From contig NZ_JACOPQ010000003.1 of NCBI RefSeq assembly GCF_014287675.1, forward strand, positions 248,001 to 312,000: 64,000 bases of DNA. The letters run 5' to 3'. This stretch comes from Lawsonibacter faecis (GTDB lineage Bacteria; Bacillota; Clostridia; Oscillospirales; Oscillospiraceae). The first letter of the stretch is position 1, and every line of letters starts with the position of its first letter. Shown here one piece after another: positions 18,013-26,836 of the stretch. Below the pieces are notes generated by a model that saw nothing but the letters and a program-made list of their open reading frames with translations, was not told the origin of the DNA and made no database searches. Both the position numbers and the translations under genes were made by a program.

Positions 18013-18537
18013 ATGAAGGATAAGGTATTACACGTCCTGGACGTGATAGAGGGCTACCTCCTGGCAATTCCCTTCGTACTGCTCTGTGTGCTCATCGTGG
18101 TGGACATCGCTATGCGCACCTTCTTCCAGTCGGGCCTCTCCTGGCTGGAGGAGTTCGGCCGCTATGTGCTGGTTTTCGGCACCTTCCTGGGCGCCAGCAT
18201 GGCCATCCGCACCGACGACCACCCCCGTATGACCGCCCTCCTGGTGGCCGTCCCCCATACGGTCCGACAGATTCTGAAGATTGTGGGCGACCTCATCTGC
18301 ATCGTGGGCCTGGCCGTGGTGGACTACTACTCCTGGCTCCAGATTGCCAGCATGATGCGCATCGGCACCATGACCTCCACCCTCCCCGTCCCCCTGTGGG
18401 TGCCCTACGTCATCATCCCCATCGCCCTGTGCACCATGGCTGTCCGCTATGTAATCGAAACCGTGAAAGACATCAGGCTGCTTGTCCACCCCCCCAAGAA
18501 GAAGGATGAGCTGGCCACGGAAGGAGGAGAGGGCTGA
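18013..18537 (+). CDS. TRAP transporter small permease (DctQ type)
   Basis: 174 residues with four membrane helices, as in DctQ. The family block SWLEEFGRYVLVFGTFLGAS is present in the second helix region. GAGGAG precedes the ATG, and the stop overlaps the next start by one base (TGATG), so translation is coupled to DctM. Confidence 0.92.
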   Translation: MKDKVLHVLDVIEGYLLAIPFVLLCVLIVVDIAMRTFFQSGLSWLEEFGRYVLVFGTFLGASMAIRTDDHPRMTALLVAVPHTVRQILKIVGDLICIVGLAVVDYYSWLQIASMMRIGTMTSTLPVPLWVPYVIIPIALCTMAVRYVIETVKDIRLLVHPPKKKDELATEGGEG

Positions 18538-19811
18538 TGGTACTGGTAATCGCGTTCTTCGCCCTGCTGCTGCTGGGTATTCCCATCGCCCTGGTGGTCC
18601 TCATCGCCTCCACCATGGGCATCGCCGCCTACTCCGGAACCTCGTTGCAAATTGTCACCCAGTTTCTCTTCTCGGGCCTTAACAACTACGTGCTGCTGGC
18701 CATCCCCTTCTTCATCATGTCCGGCACCATCGCCTCCCGGGGCAATACCTCCAAGTATCTGACCCAGGTGATGCGGATGATCTTCGGCCGGATCAAGGGC
18801 GGCAGCGTCATCGCCGCCATCGCGGCCTGCACCTTCTTCGCCGCCATCTCCGGCTCCTCCATCGCCACCATCGTGGCGGTCGGCTCCCTGATGATGCCCG
18901 CCCTGATTAAGGAGGCCTATCCCGAGAGCATGGCCATCGGCTCCATCACCGCCGGCGGCTCCATCGGCGTGCTGATTCCCCCCAGCGCCCCCATGATTGT
19001 CCTCTGCGTGGCCATGGGCACCTCCGTGGGGCAGCAGTTCGTCTCCGGCATCATCCCCGGTCTCCTGCTTGCCCTGGCCTGGTGCCTGTACGTGTACATC
19101 GTCTCCCGCAAGCACAACTACGGCTCCGCCGAGAAGTACACCGCCAGGGAGTCCCTGTCCATCCTCTTCAAGGCCATCCCCGCCCTGCTCTACCCCATCA
19201 TCGTTCTGGGCGGCATCTACAGCGGCCTCACCACCCCCACCGAGGCGGCTGCCATCAGCGTGGTATACGTTATCCTCATCGAGCTCTTCGTCTACCGCAC
19301 CACCAAGCCCAAGGACCTCATCGCAGGTCTCAAGGGCAGTCTGGTCTCCGCCGCCACCATGACCCTCATCGTCTCCGCCGCCCAGGTGCTCACCTGGTTC
19401 GTCACCACCCAGCAGATTCCCGTCATCGTCACCGGCTGGATTACCGGAGCGGTCTCCAGCAAAATCCCCTTCCTGCTCCTGGTGCTCCTCATGTTCTTCG
19501 TCGCGGGGTGCTTCATGGATCTGGTGGCCCTGCTTCTCATCCTGGGCCCCATCATGTCGCCCCTGCTGGCCAGCTACGGAGTCAACCCCATCCACTTCGG
19601 CGTCATCTGCATCATGGCGGCCCAGATTTCCTTCATCACGCCGCCCTTCGGCCTGAACCTCTATGTCTCCATGAACCTGACCAAAAAGGGTCTGGTGGAT
19701 GTGGCGAAGTACACGCTGCCCTATCTCATTATCCTGGTGGGCGTCACCCTGCTCATCACCTTCTGCGAGCCCATCTCCATGTTCCTGCCCAATCTGATGA
19801 AGCCGGTTTAA
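18537..19811 (+). CDS. TRAP transporter large permease (DctM type)
   Basis: 424 residues with about 12 membrane segments. Typical DctM blocks are LLAIPFFIMSGTIASRG, ISGSSIATIVAVGSLMMPAL, AGGSIGVLIPPSAPMIV and ITPPFGLNLYVSMNLT. It forms the Na+-driven channel half of the TRAP system with the preceding DctQ. The end of the gene is 117 bases before the racemase genes, which have their own promoter. Confidence 0.93.
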   Translation: MVLVIAFFALLLLGIPIALVVLIASTMGIAAYSGTSLQIVTQFLFSGLNNYVLLAIPFFIMSGTIASRGNTSKYLTQVMRMIFGRIKGGSVIAAIAACTFFAAISGSSIATIVAVGSLMMPALIKEAYPESMAIGSITAGGSIGVLIPPSAPMIVLCVAMGTSVGQQFVSGIIPGLLLALAWCLYVYIVSRKHNYGSAEKYTARESLSILFKAIPALLYPIIVLGGIYSGLTTPTEAAAISVVYVILIELFVYRTTKPKDLIAGLKGSLVSAATMTLIVSAAQVLTWFVTTQQIPVIVTGWITGAVSSKIPFLLLVLLMFFVAGCFMDLVALLLILGPIMSPLLASYGVNPIHFGVICIMAAQISFITPPFGLNLYVSMNLTKKGLVDVAKYTLPYLIILVGVTLLITFCEPISMFLPNLMKPV

Positions 19812-19839
19812 AATCGCTCCGCCTGCTTTCTCCCACCGC

Positions 19840-19868
19840 TTGACCCGCGCGGCAAATTCCCGTATGAT
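19840..19868 (+). promoter_or_regulatory. Sigma-A promoter for the racemase/regulator/Mo-enzyme operon
   Basis: TTGACC (19840-19845), a 17-base spacer, and TATGAT (19863-19868) lie 61 bases before the start codon at 19929. There is no terminator until 26732, so the activator itself is likely made from a housekeeping promoter while its targets use sigma-54. Confidence 0.65.
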
Positions 19869-19928
19869 GAGAGTAACAAAAGCGACGCTCCCACCTATTT
19901 TCCGCCATTGAAGGAAGGAACGAAGACT

Positions 19929-20645
19929 ATGGGCATCTATGAAAAAACGATTGGTATCATCGTTCCCTCTGCTGGTACCGCTAGCGAAATCGCCTACCAC
20001 ACCTATGTCCCGAAGGAAATCGCCGTCGCCACGGCCAGAGTGAAGTTCAATCAGATCTCCTATCAGGACCTGACCGAGATGATCGACGTGGTGAAATTCA
20101 CCGCCGAGAACATCTGCGCGACCGACCCGGACGTCATTGTCTTCGGCAGCATGATGGCAAGCTGCATCAGCGGCGCGGCCATCCGCAACATCATCGAGCA
20201 GCACACCGGCATCCCCTGCATCACCACCTTCCGCTCCCTGGTGAAGGTCCTGGACCGCTTCGGGTACCGCAATCTGGCGGTGGTGTCCGCCCTCAGCAAC
20301 GAGCTGGGACTGCTGCTCAAGACAAATTTGCAGAAATACGGTGTGGAGCGCTGCGAGGTCAAGACCCTCTACAAGGACGGCCAGACCCCCTATCTCTCCA
20401 TCAAGGAGATTGAGAGTATCCCCTACGAGAGCATCTACCGGGCGGCCAAGAGCATGGATCTCACCGGCTTCGACGCCGTCCTCTTCGACAGCTCCGGCCT
20501 CCAGGGCATGGACCGCATCCCCGAGCTGGAGGCGGAGCTGGGTCTGCCCGTCCTCTTCGCCGACCAGTATACCCTATGGCACGCCCTGCGCACCATCGGC
20601 GTGGACGCCAAGCTTCCCCACCTGGGCAAAATCTTTGAATACTGA
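19929..20645 (+). CDS. Asp/Glu racemase - maleate isomerase - arylmalonate decarboxylase superfamily protein (Cys/Ser variant)
   Basis: 238 residues, normal for the family, with two pseudo-symmetric alpha/beta lobes. The first catalytic position is Cys79 (GSMMASCISGA). The position of the second catalytic Cys reads DSSGLQGM, so Ser189 replaces it. Racemases and maleate isomerases need two Cys; arylmalonate decarboxylase keeps only the second. This protein keeps only the first, so its chemistry may be decarboxylation-like, one-sided proton transfer, or partner-dependent. GAAGGAAGG precedes the ATG. The next gene is a two-Cys paralogue 10 bases downstream. Confidence 0.82.
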   Translation: MGIYEKTIGIIVPSAGTASEIAYHTYVPKEIAVATARVKFNQISYQDLTEMIDVVKFTAENICATDPDVIVFGSMMASCISGAAIRNIIEQHTGIPCITTFRSLVKVLDRFGYRNLAVVSALSNELGLLLKTNLQKYGVERCEVKTLYKDGQTPYLSIKEIESIPYESIYRAAKSMDLTGFDAVLFDSSGLQGMDRIPELEAELGLPVLFADQYTLWHALRTIGVDAKLPHLGKIFEY

Positions 20646-20655
20646 GGCAAGCGCT

Positions 20656-21366
20656 ATGTATGGAGATACAGGACGCATCGGGCTCATCTGCCCGGGCGTG
20701 ACCCCATCCATTGAGATGGATTTTCACCAGCATCTGCCCGAGGGACTGGCCCTCTCCACCACCCGGGTCCCCTACCGGGAGGTCACCATGGAGGGCCTTC
20801 AGGAGATGAGCGACCAGGTGGTCCGGGCCGCCGCCGCGTTCAAGGGCTTTCCCATGGACCTGGTCTGTTTCTGCTGCACCACCGGCAGCATGGTGGGCGG
20901 CAGCGACTACGACAGGCGGCTCGTCGCCGACATCGAGGCCGCCTGCGGCATTCCCGCCCTCACCACCAGCACCGCACTCATGCAGGCCTTCCAGGCCATG
21001 AAGGTCCAAAGCGTGGCCATCGCCACCCCCTACAGCGGCCCCCTCAACGAAATGGAGGCGGCCTTCCTGGCCGCCAACGGCTACCATACCACCACCATCG
21101 AGGGCCTGGGCCATACGGATACACGGGTCATTCCCTTTGTCCGGCCCGAGGAGATTTACGCCCTGGCCCGGCGGCAGGACGTGCGGGGGGCGGACGCCCT
21201 CTTCATCTCCTGCACCGGCATCTGCGCCCTGGGCTGCATTGAGCCGCTGGAGCGGGAACTGGGCATTCCGGTCCTCACAAGCAACCAGGCCACCATCTGG
21301 GGCTGCCTGCGCAAAATCGGCAATGCCGCAAAGGTCCCCGGGCTGGGGCGGCTTTTCGAGATCTGA
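20656..21366 (+). CDS. Asp/Glu racemase - maleate isomerase superfamily protein (two-Cys paralogue)
   Basis: 236 residues, paralogous to the preceding gene along its length (both end in a GLGR/K-FE motif). Both catalytic cysteines are present: FCCTTGS (Cys74) and FISCTGICAL (Cys186). This is the arrangement of maleate cis-trans isomerase and of aspartate/glutamate/hydantoin racemases. The start is the ATG after TGAGGCAAGCG; longer readings overlap the upstream gene and have no ribosome site. Tandem placement suggests the two products act in succession or as a heteromer. The substrate is unknown but a dicarboxylate or amino dicarboxylate fits the family. Confidence 0.83.
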   Translation: MYGDTGRIGLICPGVTPSIEMDFHQHLPEGLALSTTRVPYREVTMEGLQEMSDQVVRAAAAFKGFPMDLVCFCCTTGSMVGGSDYDRRLVADIEAACGIPALTTSTALMQAFQAMKVQSVAIATPYSGPLNEMEAAFLAANGYHTTTIEGLGHTDTRVIPFVRPEEIYALARRQDVRGADALFISCTGICALGCIEPLERELGIPVLTSNQATIWGCLRKIGNAAKVPGLGRLFEI

Positions 21367-21416
21367 CCCGCCGGCTCCCCCCGAACCCACCGCCATTGAC
21401 AGAGGAGGTCGTCACC

Positions 21417-22763
21417 TTGGAGACACAGGAGACCGGAAAAGAAAAACGGCTGACGCGGAAGGAGCGGGTCTTTCACCAGCTCTCCGAGCTGACGTGCAAG
21501 GTCACTCTGGACGACATCCGCTCCGTCCTCGGCTCCGGCTTTGAGGCGGGCGTCATCGGCGGCGCTCTGGGCATCACCCCCAACAACACCTGTATGGAGC
21601 TGGGCGCGCTGCTGAAGGAGGAACGGGTGGTCAAGATTCTGGGCCGCCCGGTGTACTTCTTCGCCCGCGAGGAGCTGGAGCAGAGCCTGGGCATCCGGTT
21701 TTCCCAGTGCATCTTCAAGAACTATGGGGAGTTTCGGGACACCGTGGACCGGCTTTTAAGAAGCGTCTCCGACGGCCGCACCAGCCCGAAGCTCCCGCCG
21801 GTGTCCATCGACCCCACCGGCAGCTTCAGCCGGCTGGTCGGCTCCCGTGAGAGCCTGCGGCCCAACATCGACCAGGCCCGGGCCGCAATCCTCTATCCGC
21901 CCAGCGGCCTCCACTGTCTTATAACCGGCCAGACCGGCGTGGGCAAGAGCCATTTTGCCGAGGCCATGTACGACTTCGCCGTGGAGCAGGGCGTCATCGC
22001 CAGGGACGCGGCCTTCGTCATCTACAACTGCGCCAACTACTTTGAGAACCCCCAGCTCCTTCTCTCCCAGCTCTTCGGGTATAAGAAGGGCGCCTTCACC
22101 GGGGCAGACCGGGACACCCCCGGCGTGGTGGATCAGGCCGACGGCGGCATTCTCTTCCTGGACGAGGCCCACCGTCTCTCCCCCGAGGGACAGGAGAAAA
22201 TGTTTCTCCTCATCGACAAGGGCATCTACCAGCGCCTGGGCGAGACCAAGGAGTACCACCACGCCCGGCTGCGCATCATCGCCGCCACCACCGAGGACCC
22301 CAAGTCCATCCTGCTGCACACCTTCCTGCGCCGCATCCCGGTGCTGATTCAGCTCCCCAGTCTGGAGGAGCGGGGCGTGAACGAGCGCGTGAGCTTCATC
22401 ATGAATTTTCTCTGGCAGGAGTCGGGCAATGTGGGCTGTCCCCTGCGGGTCCACCGGGAGGTCATCCGGGCGCTGTCCATGTACAAGTGCCCCAGCAACA
22501 TCGGCCAGCTCCAGTGCGACGTGAAGCTCCTCTGCGCCTCCGCCTACCTCTCCCGCGCCATGGGCATCCAGGACCGGGACGAGGAGGGCATCACCCTGGA
22601 GCTCTCCCACCTGCCAAAGCGGGTGGAGGAGGGCCTCTTTAAAACCGGCGTCAACGCCGACCGCATCTTCTCACGCTATCCCTTCTACAGCCACGAGTAC
22701 GTCCTGGTGGACCAGTCCCAGGGCGACTTCACCGCCTTGCTGGAGGAGTGCGGGATTCAGTAA
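21417..22763 (+). CDS. LevR-like sigma-54 enhancer-binding protein lacking PRD and PTS domains
   Basis: 448 residues from a TTG start with GAGGAGG eight bases upstream. Residues 1-75 hold a winged-helix-type N-domain (LTRKERVFHQLSEL, as in LevR). Residues about 140-385 form an AAA+ domain with Walker A GQTGVGKS (about 173-180), the sigma-54 contact loop GAFTGA (225-230) and Walker B GGILFLDEAH. The tail RVEEGLF ... FSRYPFYSHEYVLVD is the start of the usual LevR linker, then the protein stops; LevR relatives normally continue for 400 or more residues with PRD, EIIA and EIIB domains. Four GG-N10-GC promoters lie within 12 kb, so this is the obvious local activator. How it senses its inducer is unclear without PTS domains. 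Confidence 0.88.
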   Translation: METQETGKEKRLTRKERVFHQLSELTCKVTLDDIRSVLGSGFEAGVIGGALGITPNNTCMELGALLKEERVVKILGRPVYFFAREELEQSLGIRFSQCIFKNYGEFRDTVDRLLRSVSDGRTSPKLPPVSIDPTGSFSRLVGSRESLRPNIDQARAAILYPPSGLHCLITGQTGVGKSHFAEAMYDFAVEQGVIARDAAFVIYNCANYFENPQLLLSQLFGYKKGAFTGADRDTPGVVDQADGGILFLDEAHRLSPEGQEKMFLLIDKGIYQRLGETKEYHHARLRIIAATTEDPKSILLHTFLRRIPVLIQLPSLEERGVNERVSFIMNFLWQESGNVGCPLRVHREVIRALSMYKCPSNIGQLQCDVKLLCASAYLSRAMGIQDRDEEGITLELSHLPKRVEEGLFKTGVNADRIFSRYPFYSHEYVLVDQSQGDFTALLEECGIQ

Positions 22764-22818
22764 ACAGGCTCCCTCCGGGGGAGCCCACAACCTCAATCGA
22801 AAGAAATGAGGCCACAAC

Positions 22819-24090
22819 ATGAACAAAATCGCAGTCATCGGATTCGGCTGCGCCGCCGTCCACGGCATCCAGGGGATGCGTGAGGGCGGCTATACAGGCG
22901 AAATCCATGTTTTCGCTCCGGTGGACACCCCGCCGGAGAACCCCATGCTCACCACCTACTATGCCTCCGGCCGCATCTCCCCCGAGGGCCGCTATCCCTT
23001 CGGCACCGTGGCGGAGCTGCAGGAGAAATACGGTCTGACCCTCCACCTGAACGACCCGGTAACACGCTTTGACGCCGAGGCCAAAACCCTGACCACCCGG
23101 TCGGGCGGCGTCTTCGCCTGGGACGGCGCACTCATCGCCTCCGGCGCCAACCCCTGGGCCCCGCCCATGGAGGGGGACGGCGGGGACGAGTGCTTCCCCA
23201 TGCGCACCATGGCCGACGCCCAGCGGCTCAAGGACCGTCTCGCCCAGGGCGGCGTGAAAACCGCCCTGGTGGTGGGCGCGTCCATGATCGGCATCAAGGC
23301 GGTGGAGCTCTTCGTCAATGCGGGTATCTCCTGCACGCTGGCGGATATCGCCCCCCACATCTTCCCCCTGGCCGCCCTGGACGGCACGGCCGCACGGGTG
23401 GAGACGTATCTCAGGGAAAAGGGCGTGGAGCTGCGCTTCAACGCCGGCGCAGCCGCCATCGGCAAGCGGCCTGACGGCGGCTATACCGCCGCCTTTACCG
23501 ACGGCTCGGCCATGGACGCCGACCTCATCGTCCTCTGCGTGGGCACCCGGACCAATCTGCCCTTCCTCATCCCCGGCCAAATCAATGTAAACCGGGGAAT
23601 CGTGGTGGACGACCATATGCGCGCCAGCGTCCCCGGCGTTTACGCCGCGGGCGACTGCTGCGAGGGCAACAACCTCCAGTCCGGACAGACCCAGGTCATC
23701 GGCCTGTGGGAGCGCGCCGGGACCCAGGGACGCACCGCCGGAGCCAATTTGGCGGGGGAAAACGCCGTCTGCGACGGCGGTATGGTCCAGAACATCACCC
23801 ATTTTTTCGATATGGACTTCATCAGCGTGGGCGACAAGCGCCTGAGCGGCGAGAGTGTCTCCTTCACCGGCCAGGGCGGCAGACTCTACATAGAGGCCGT
23901 CGTGGAGGCCGGACAGATCCGCTGTGTCAACCTGCTGGGGGGCCACCGCATCTCCGGGGTAATCCGCAGCAGGCTGTGGAAGACCGCCCGGGGCGGCGCC
24001 AGGGGCCTCTCTCCCGAAGAGATTGGCCTGCTGCGCCGTGAGGACGTGCCCGAGGGCTTTATTACATTACTGGGAGGGTCCGGTCTATGA
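22819..24090 (+). CDS. FAD-dependent pyridine nucleotide-disulfide oxidoreductase-like protein
   Basis: 423 residues. FAD motif IAVIGFGCAA (4-13; the third Gly of GxGxxG is Ala-like), a second Rossmann motif VVGASMIGIKAVEL for NAD(P)H, and the FAD-closing motif VPGVYAAGDC. No redox CxxxxC pair is seen at the usual N-terminal position, so it resembles NADH oxidase / rubredoxin reductase / nitrite-reductase-type flavoproteins. Its stop overlaps the start of the molybdoenzyme gene by four bases (ATGA), indicating translational coupling. It is probably the NAD(P)H-linked electron partner of that complex, in the cytoplasm. Confidence 0.85.
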   Translation: MNKIAVIGFGCAAVHGIQGMREGGYTGEIHVFAPVDTPPENPMLTTYYASGRISPEGRYPFGTVAELQEKYGLTLHLNDPVTRFDAEAKTLTTRSGGVFAWDGALIASGANPWAPPMEGDGGDECFPMRTMADAQRLKDRLAQGGVKTALVVGASMIGIKAVELFVNAGISCTLADIAPHIFPLAALDGTAARVETYLREKGVELRFNAGAAAIGKRPDGGYTAAFTDGSAMDADLIVLCVGTRTNLPFLIPGQINVNRGIVVDDHMRASVPGVYAAGDCCEGNNLQSGQTQVIGLWERAGTQGRTAGANLAGENAVCDGGMVQNITHFFDMDFISVGDKRLSGESVSFTGQGGRLYIEAVVEAGQIRCVNLLGGHRISGVIRSRLWKTARGGARGLSPEEIGLLRREDVPEGFITLLGGSGL

Positions 24091-26225
24091 AAGACATCGA
24101 CCGCCTGTTAAAGGCCAAAATCCCCTGTCCCGAGACCGGGATAGAGGTCAAGCATACCATCTGCGACATCTGCTCCCCCACCTGTCACTGCGGCGTGGAC
24201 GCCTATGTGAAGGACGGGAAAATCATCAAGGTGGAGGGCACCAGGGAGCACCCCCTCAACCAGGGCGTGCTCTGCACCAAGGGCGCGGCCAACCGGGATT
24301 ACATCTACCGCGAGGACCGCATCAAGACCCCCCTGCGCCGGGTTGGCGCGCGGGGCGAGGGCAGGTTTGAGCCCATCTCCTGGGATGAGGCGTATACCGA
24401 GATCGGCGCTCGCCTCAACGCCGCCAAGGAGACCTACGGGCCCAACTCCGTGGCCTTCTTCTCCGGCTTCTCCAAGTGGTACCGCCCCATCTTCAAGCGC
24501 TTCGCCTACTCCTTCGGCTCCACCAACTACGCCACCGAGTCCAGCGTCTGCTTCGAGTCCACCGTCATCGCCTGGAAGGCCACCGCCGGCATGTTCTCCG
24601 TGCCCGATGTCGAGCACACCAAGGTCTTCCTGGGCTGGGCGCTGAACCCCCACTACTCCGATCACCTCACCGCCTTCAACGTCCTCCAGTATAAAGAGCA
24701 CGGCGGCAAGGTCATCATTGTCGACCCCCGTAAGACACCCGCCGTGGACAAGTACGCCGATATCCACCTCCAGCTGAGGCCCGGCACAGACGGCGCACTG
24801 GCCCTGGGCATGGCCAAGCTCATCATCGAAAACGGCTGGCAGGACCAGGAGTTCATCGACAAGCATACCTACGGCTACGAGGAGTACGCCGAGTATGTCA
24901 AGCAGTTCGACCTGGACCGGGTGGCCGGGATTACCGGCCTGAGCCCCGACGACATCTATGAGGCCACCAAGCTCTTCGCCACCGCCCACCCCGCGGCGGT
25001 CCACCAGTCCGCCTCCCCCGTGACCCACCACCACAACGGCTTCCAGAACTACCGGGCCCTCATCTCCCTGTGCGCCCTCACCGGCAACTACGACTGCCCC
25101 GGCGGCGTGTTCCCCATGCCGCCCACCTATACCATCCAGTGCGCCGGCTTCCCCACCCGCGAGCACGAGTTCGCCGACGAGGTGAAGCCCACCCACGGCA
25201 CACCCCTCATCGGCGCGGGCCGCTTCCCCGTGTGGGACGCCTTCATGGACGAGTTCCAGGCCATGGATCTCACCCGCACCCTGGAGGAGGGCACCCCCTA
25301 CCCGGTGAAGGCCCTCTTCGGCCTGGGCATCAACGCCCGGATGTTCCCCGAGACCGGCCGCTTCCTGAAGGCCCTCGGCAGCCTGGACTTCTTCGTGGCC
25401 GCCGATCTCTTCCTCACCGACACCTGCAAGTACGCCGACATTGTGCTCCCCTCCTGCTCCTCCTTCGAGCGGGGCGAGTACAAGGTCTACCCCGGCGGCT
25501 TCTCCCTGTTCACCAAGCCGGTCATCACGCCCCTCTACGAGAGCAAGAGCGACGTGGACATGCTCTGTGAGCTGGCCCGGCACATGAATCTGGGCGACCC
25601 CCTGCTGGAGGCAGGCTACAAGGCCTGCGTCAACGACATCATCCGGGACCTCTCCGTCACTGTGGAGAGCTTGGAGCAGTCCGACTTCCCCGTCATGACC
25701 CCCGAGGCCCGGCCCCCCATGTTCGGGGCCTACCGGGAGCACGGCTTCCCCACCCCCACGGGCAAGTTCGAGTTCAAGTGCTCTGTCATTGAGAAATTCC
25801 CCAAGGAGTGGGGCGTCAGCGCCATTCCCACCTGGACCGACCCCCTGGAGGATGAGGAACCCTATCCCTTCACCCTCACCAGCGGCGCGCGGCTGCCCAA
25901 CGCCATCCACTCCCGCGCCCACGACGTGCCCACCCTCCGCTCCCTGCGGCCCGACCCCCTGGCGGACATCCACCCCGACGACGCCGCCGCCGCGGGCGTC
26001 AGCCAGGGCGATATGGTAGAGCTCTACAACGCCCACGGCTCCATCCGCATGAAGGCCAACCTGACCACCCGCGTCCGCCCCGGCAATATCCACATCTATC
26101 ACGGCTACCGGGAGGCCAACGCCAACGACCTCATCGGCGCGGCCCACCTGGACCCCTGCACCGGCTTCCCCGGCTTCAAGTCGGCCGGCTGCCACATGAG
26201 ACGCTGCGAGGAGGAGAAGGCATGA
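24087..26225 (+). CDS. Molybdopterin oxidoreductase, DMSO-reductase superfamily catalytic subunit
   Basis: 712 residues, no Tat or Sec signal, so cytoplasmic. An N-terminal [4Fe-4S] site is formed by C26, C29, C33 and C63 (CDICSPTC ... LCTKG). The molybdopterin domain follows (SWDEA, FFSGFSKW); Cys155 in TESSVCFES is the candidate Mo/W ligand. The C-terminal MGD-binding domain (from about 560) has the typical LTSGARLPNAIHSR start and HPDDAAAAGV block. It is translationally coupled on both sides, to the FAD protein and the ferredoxin subunit, forming a three-subunit enzyme. Relatives include thiosulfate reductase-, formate dehydrogenase- and acetylene hydratase-like proteins; the substrate cannot be named. 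Confidence 0.88.
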   Translation: MKDIDRLLKAKIPCPETGIEVKHTICDICSPTCHCGVDAYVKDGKIIKVEGTREHPLNQGVLCTKGAANRDYIYREDRIKTPLRRVGARGEGRFEPISWDEAYTEIGARLNAAKETYGPNSVAFFSGFSKWYRPIFKRFAYSFGSTNYATESSVCFESTVIAWKATAGMFSVPDVEHTKVFLGWALNPHYSDHLTAFNVLQYKEHGGKVIIVDPRKTPAVDKYADIHLQLRPGTDGALALGMAKLIIENGWQDQEFIDKHTYGYEEYAEYVKQFDLDRVAGITGLSPDDIYEATKLFATAHPAAVHQSASPVTHHHNGFQNYRALISLCALTGNYDCPGGVFPMPPTYTIQCAGFPTREHEFADEVKPTHGTPLIGAGRFPVWDAFMDEFQAMDLTRTLEEGTPYPVKALFGLGINARMFPETGRFLKALGSLDFFVAADLFLTDTCKYADIVLPSCSSFERGEYKVYPGGFSLFTKPVITPLYESKSDVDMLCELARHMNLGDPLLEAGYKACVNDIIRDLSVTVESLEQSDFPVMTPEARPPMFGAYREHGFPTPTGKFEFKCSVIEKFPKEWGVSAIPTWTDPLEDEEPYPFTLTSGARLPNAIHSRAHDVPTLRSLRPDPLADIHPDDAAAAGVSQGDMVELYNAHGSIRMKANLTTRVRPGNIHIYHGYREANANDLIGAAHLDPCTGFPGFKSAGCHMRRCEEEKA

Positions 26226-26725
26226 AACTGATTCTCGACCTGGACACCCACCGCTGCTCCGCCTGCGGCGCGTGCGCCATCGCCTGCATGGACCAAAACG
26301 ATATCGACCCCCGTGAGACCGCCCCCTTCCGCTCCGCCTTCTGCGTGGAGACCTGCACCGGCGAGGGCGACAAGCGGACCTACCTCTCCATGGCCTGTAT
26401 GCACTGCGCCGACGCCCCCTGCGTCCTGGCCTGCCCCTCCGGCTGCATCACCAAGGACCCGGAGACCGGCTTTACCCTCTGTGACAACACCAACTGCATC
26501 GGCTGCCACTCCTGCGCCATGGCCTGCCCCTTCGGCGCCCCCTCCTTCAACCGTGAGGGGAAGATGGTCAAGTGCGGCGGCTGCGCCGTCCGGGTGGAAA
26601 ACGGCCTGGAGCCCGCCTGCGTGCGCGTCTGCGGCCAGCACGCCCTGACTCTGGTCACCGAGGAGGAGTACAAGAAAAAGCACCTGGAGACCTCCCTCAA
26701 GAAGATTACAGACCTGATCGGTTAA
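26222..26725 (+). CDS. 4Fe-4S dicluster-type electron-transfer subunit of the molybdoenzyme
   Basis: 167 residues with four cysteine groups for up to four [4Fe-4S] clusters: CSACGACAIAC (11-21 region), CMHCADAPCVLAC, CIGCHSCAMAC and CGGCAV ... CVRVC. This is the HybA/DmsB/PhsB type of polyferredoxin. It overlaps the catalytic subunit gene by four bases. No membrane anchor subunit follows, so the complex is soluble and probably passes electrons to or from the FAD protein. A strong terminator comes directly after. Confidence 0.93.
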   Translation: MKLILDLDTHRCSACGACAIACMDQNDIDPRETAPFRSAFCVETCTGEGDKRTYLSMACMHCADAPCVLACPSGCITKDPETGFTLCDNTNCIGCHSCAMACPFGAPSFNREGKMVKCGGCAVRVENGLEPACVRVCGQHALTLVTEEEYKKKHLETSLKKITDLIG

Positions 26726-26731
26726 GCCAAT

Positions 26732-26763
26732 ACCGGGGCGGCGGCATATGCCGCCGCCCCGGT
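26732..26763 (+). terminator. Palindromic terminator after the Mo-enzyme operon
   Basis: A perfect 16-bp palindrome (26732-26763, centre CATATG) is followed by TTCTT. It ends the transcript that starts near 19875. Confidence 0.7.
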
Positions 26764-26783
26764 TCTTGACTCAGCGGCCCCGG

Positions 26784-26809
26784 GGCTGTCCGGTCCGTAT
26801 CGGACAGCC
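26784..26809 (+). other. Stem-loop in leader of ornithine cyclodeaminase-family gene
   Basis: GGCTGTCCG (26784-26792) pairs with CGGACAGCC (26801-26809) over an 8-base loop, ending 27 bases before the start codon. No U-run follows. Role unknown. Confidence 0.4.
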
Positions 26810-26836
26810 GTACCAGTAAGGAAAGGAAGTCATCCC

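Noticed and set aside
18447..20204. 585-residue minus-strand frame
   Set aside because: Complement of dctM; Gly/Asp/His-rich with no family motif.
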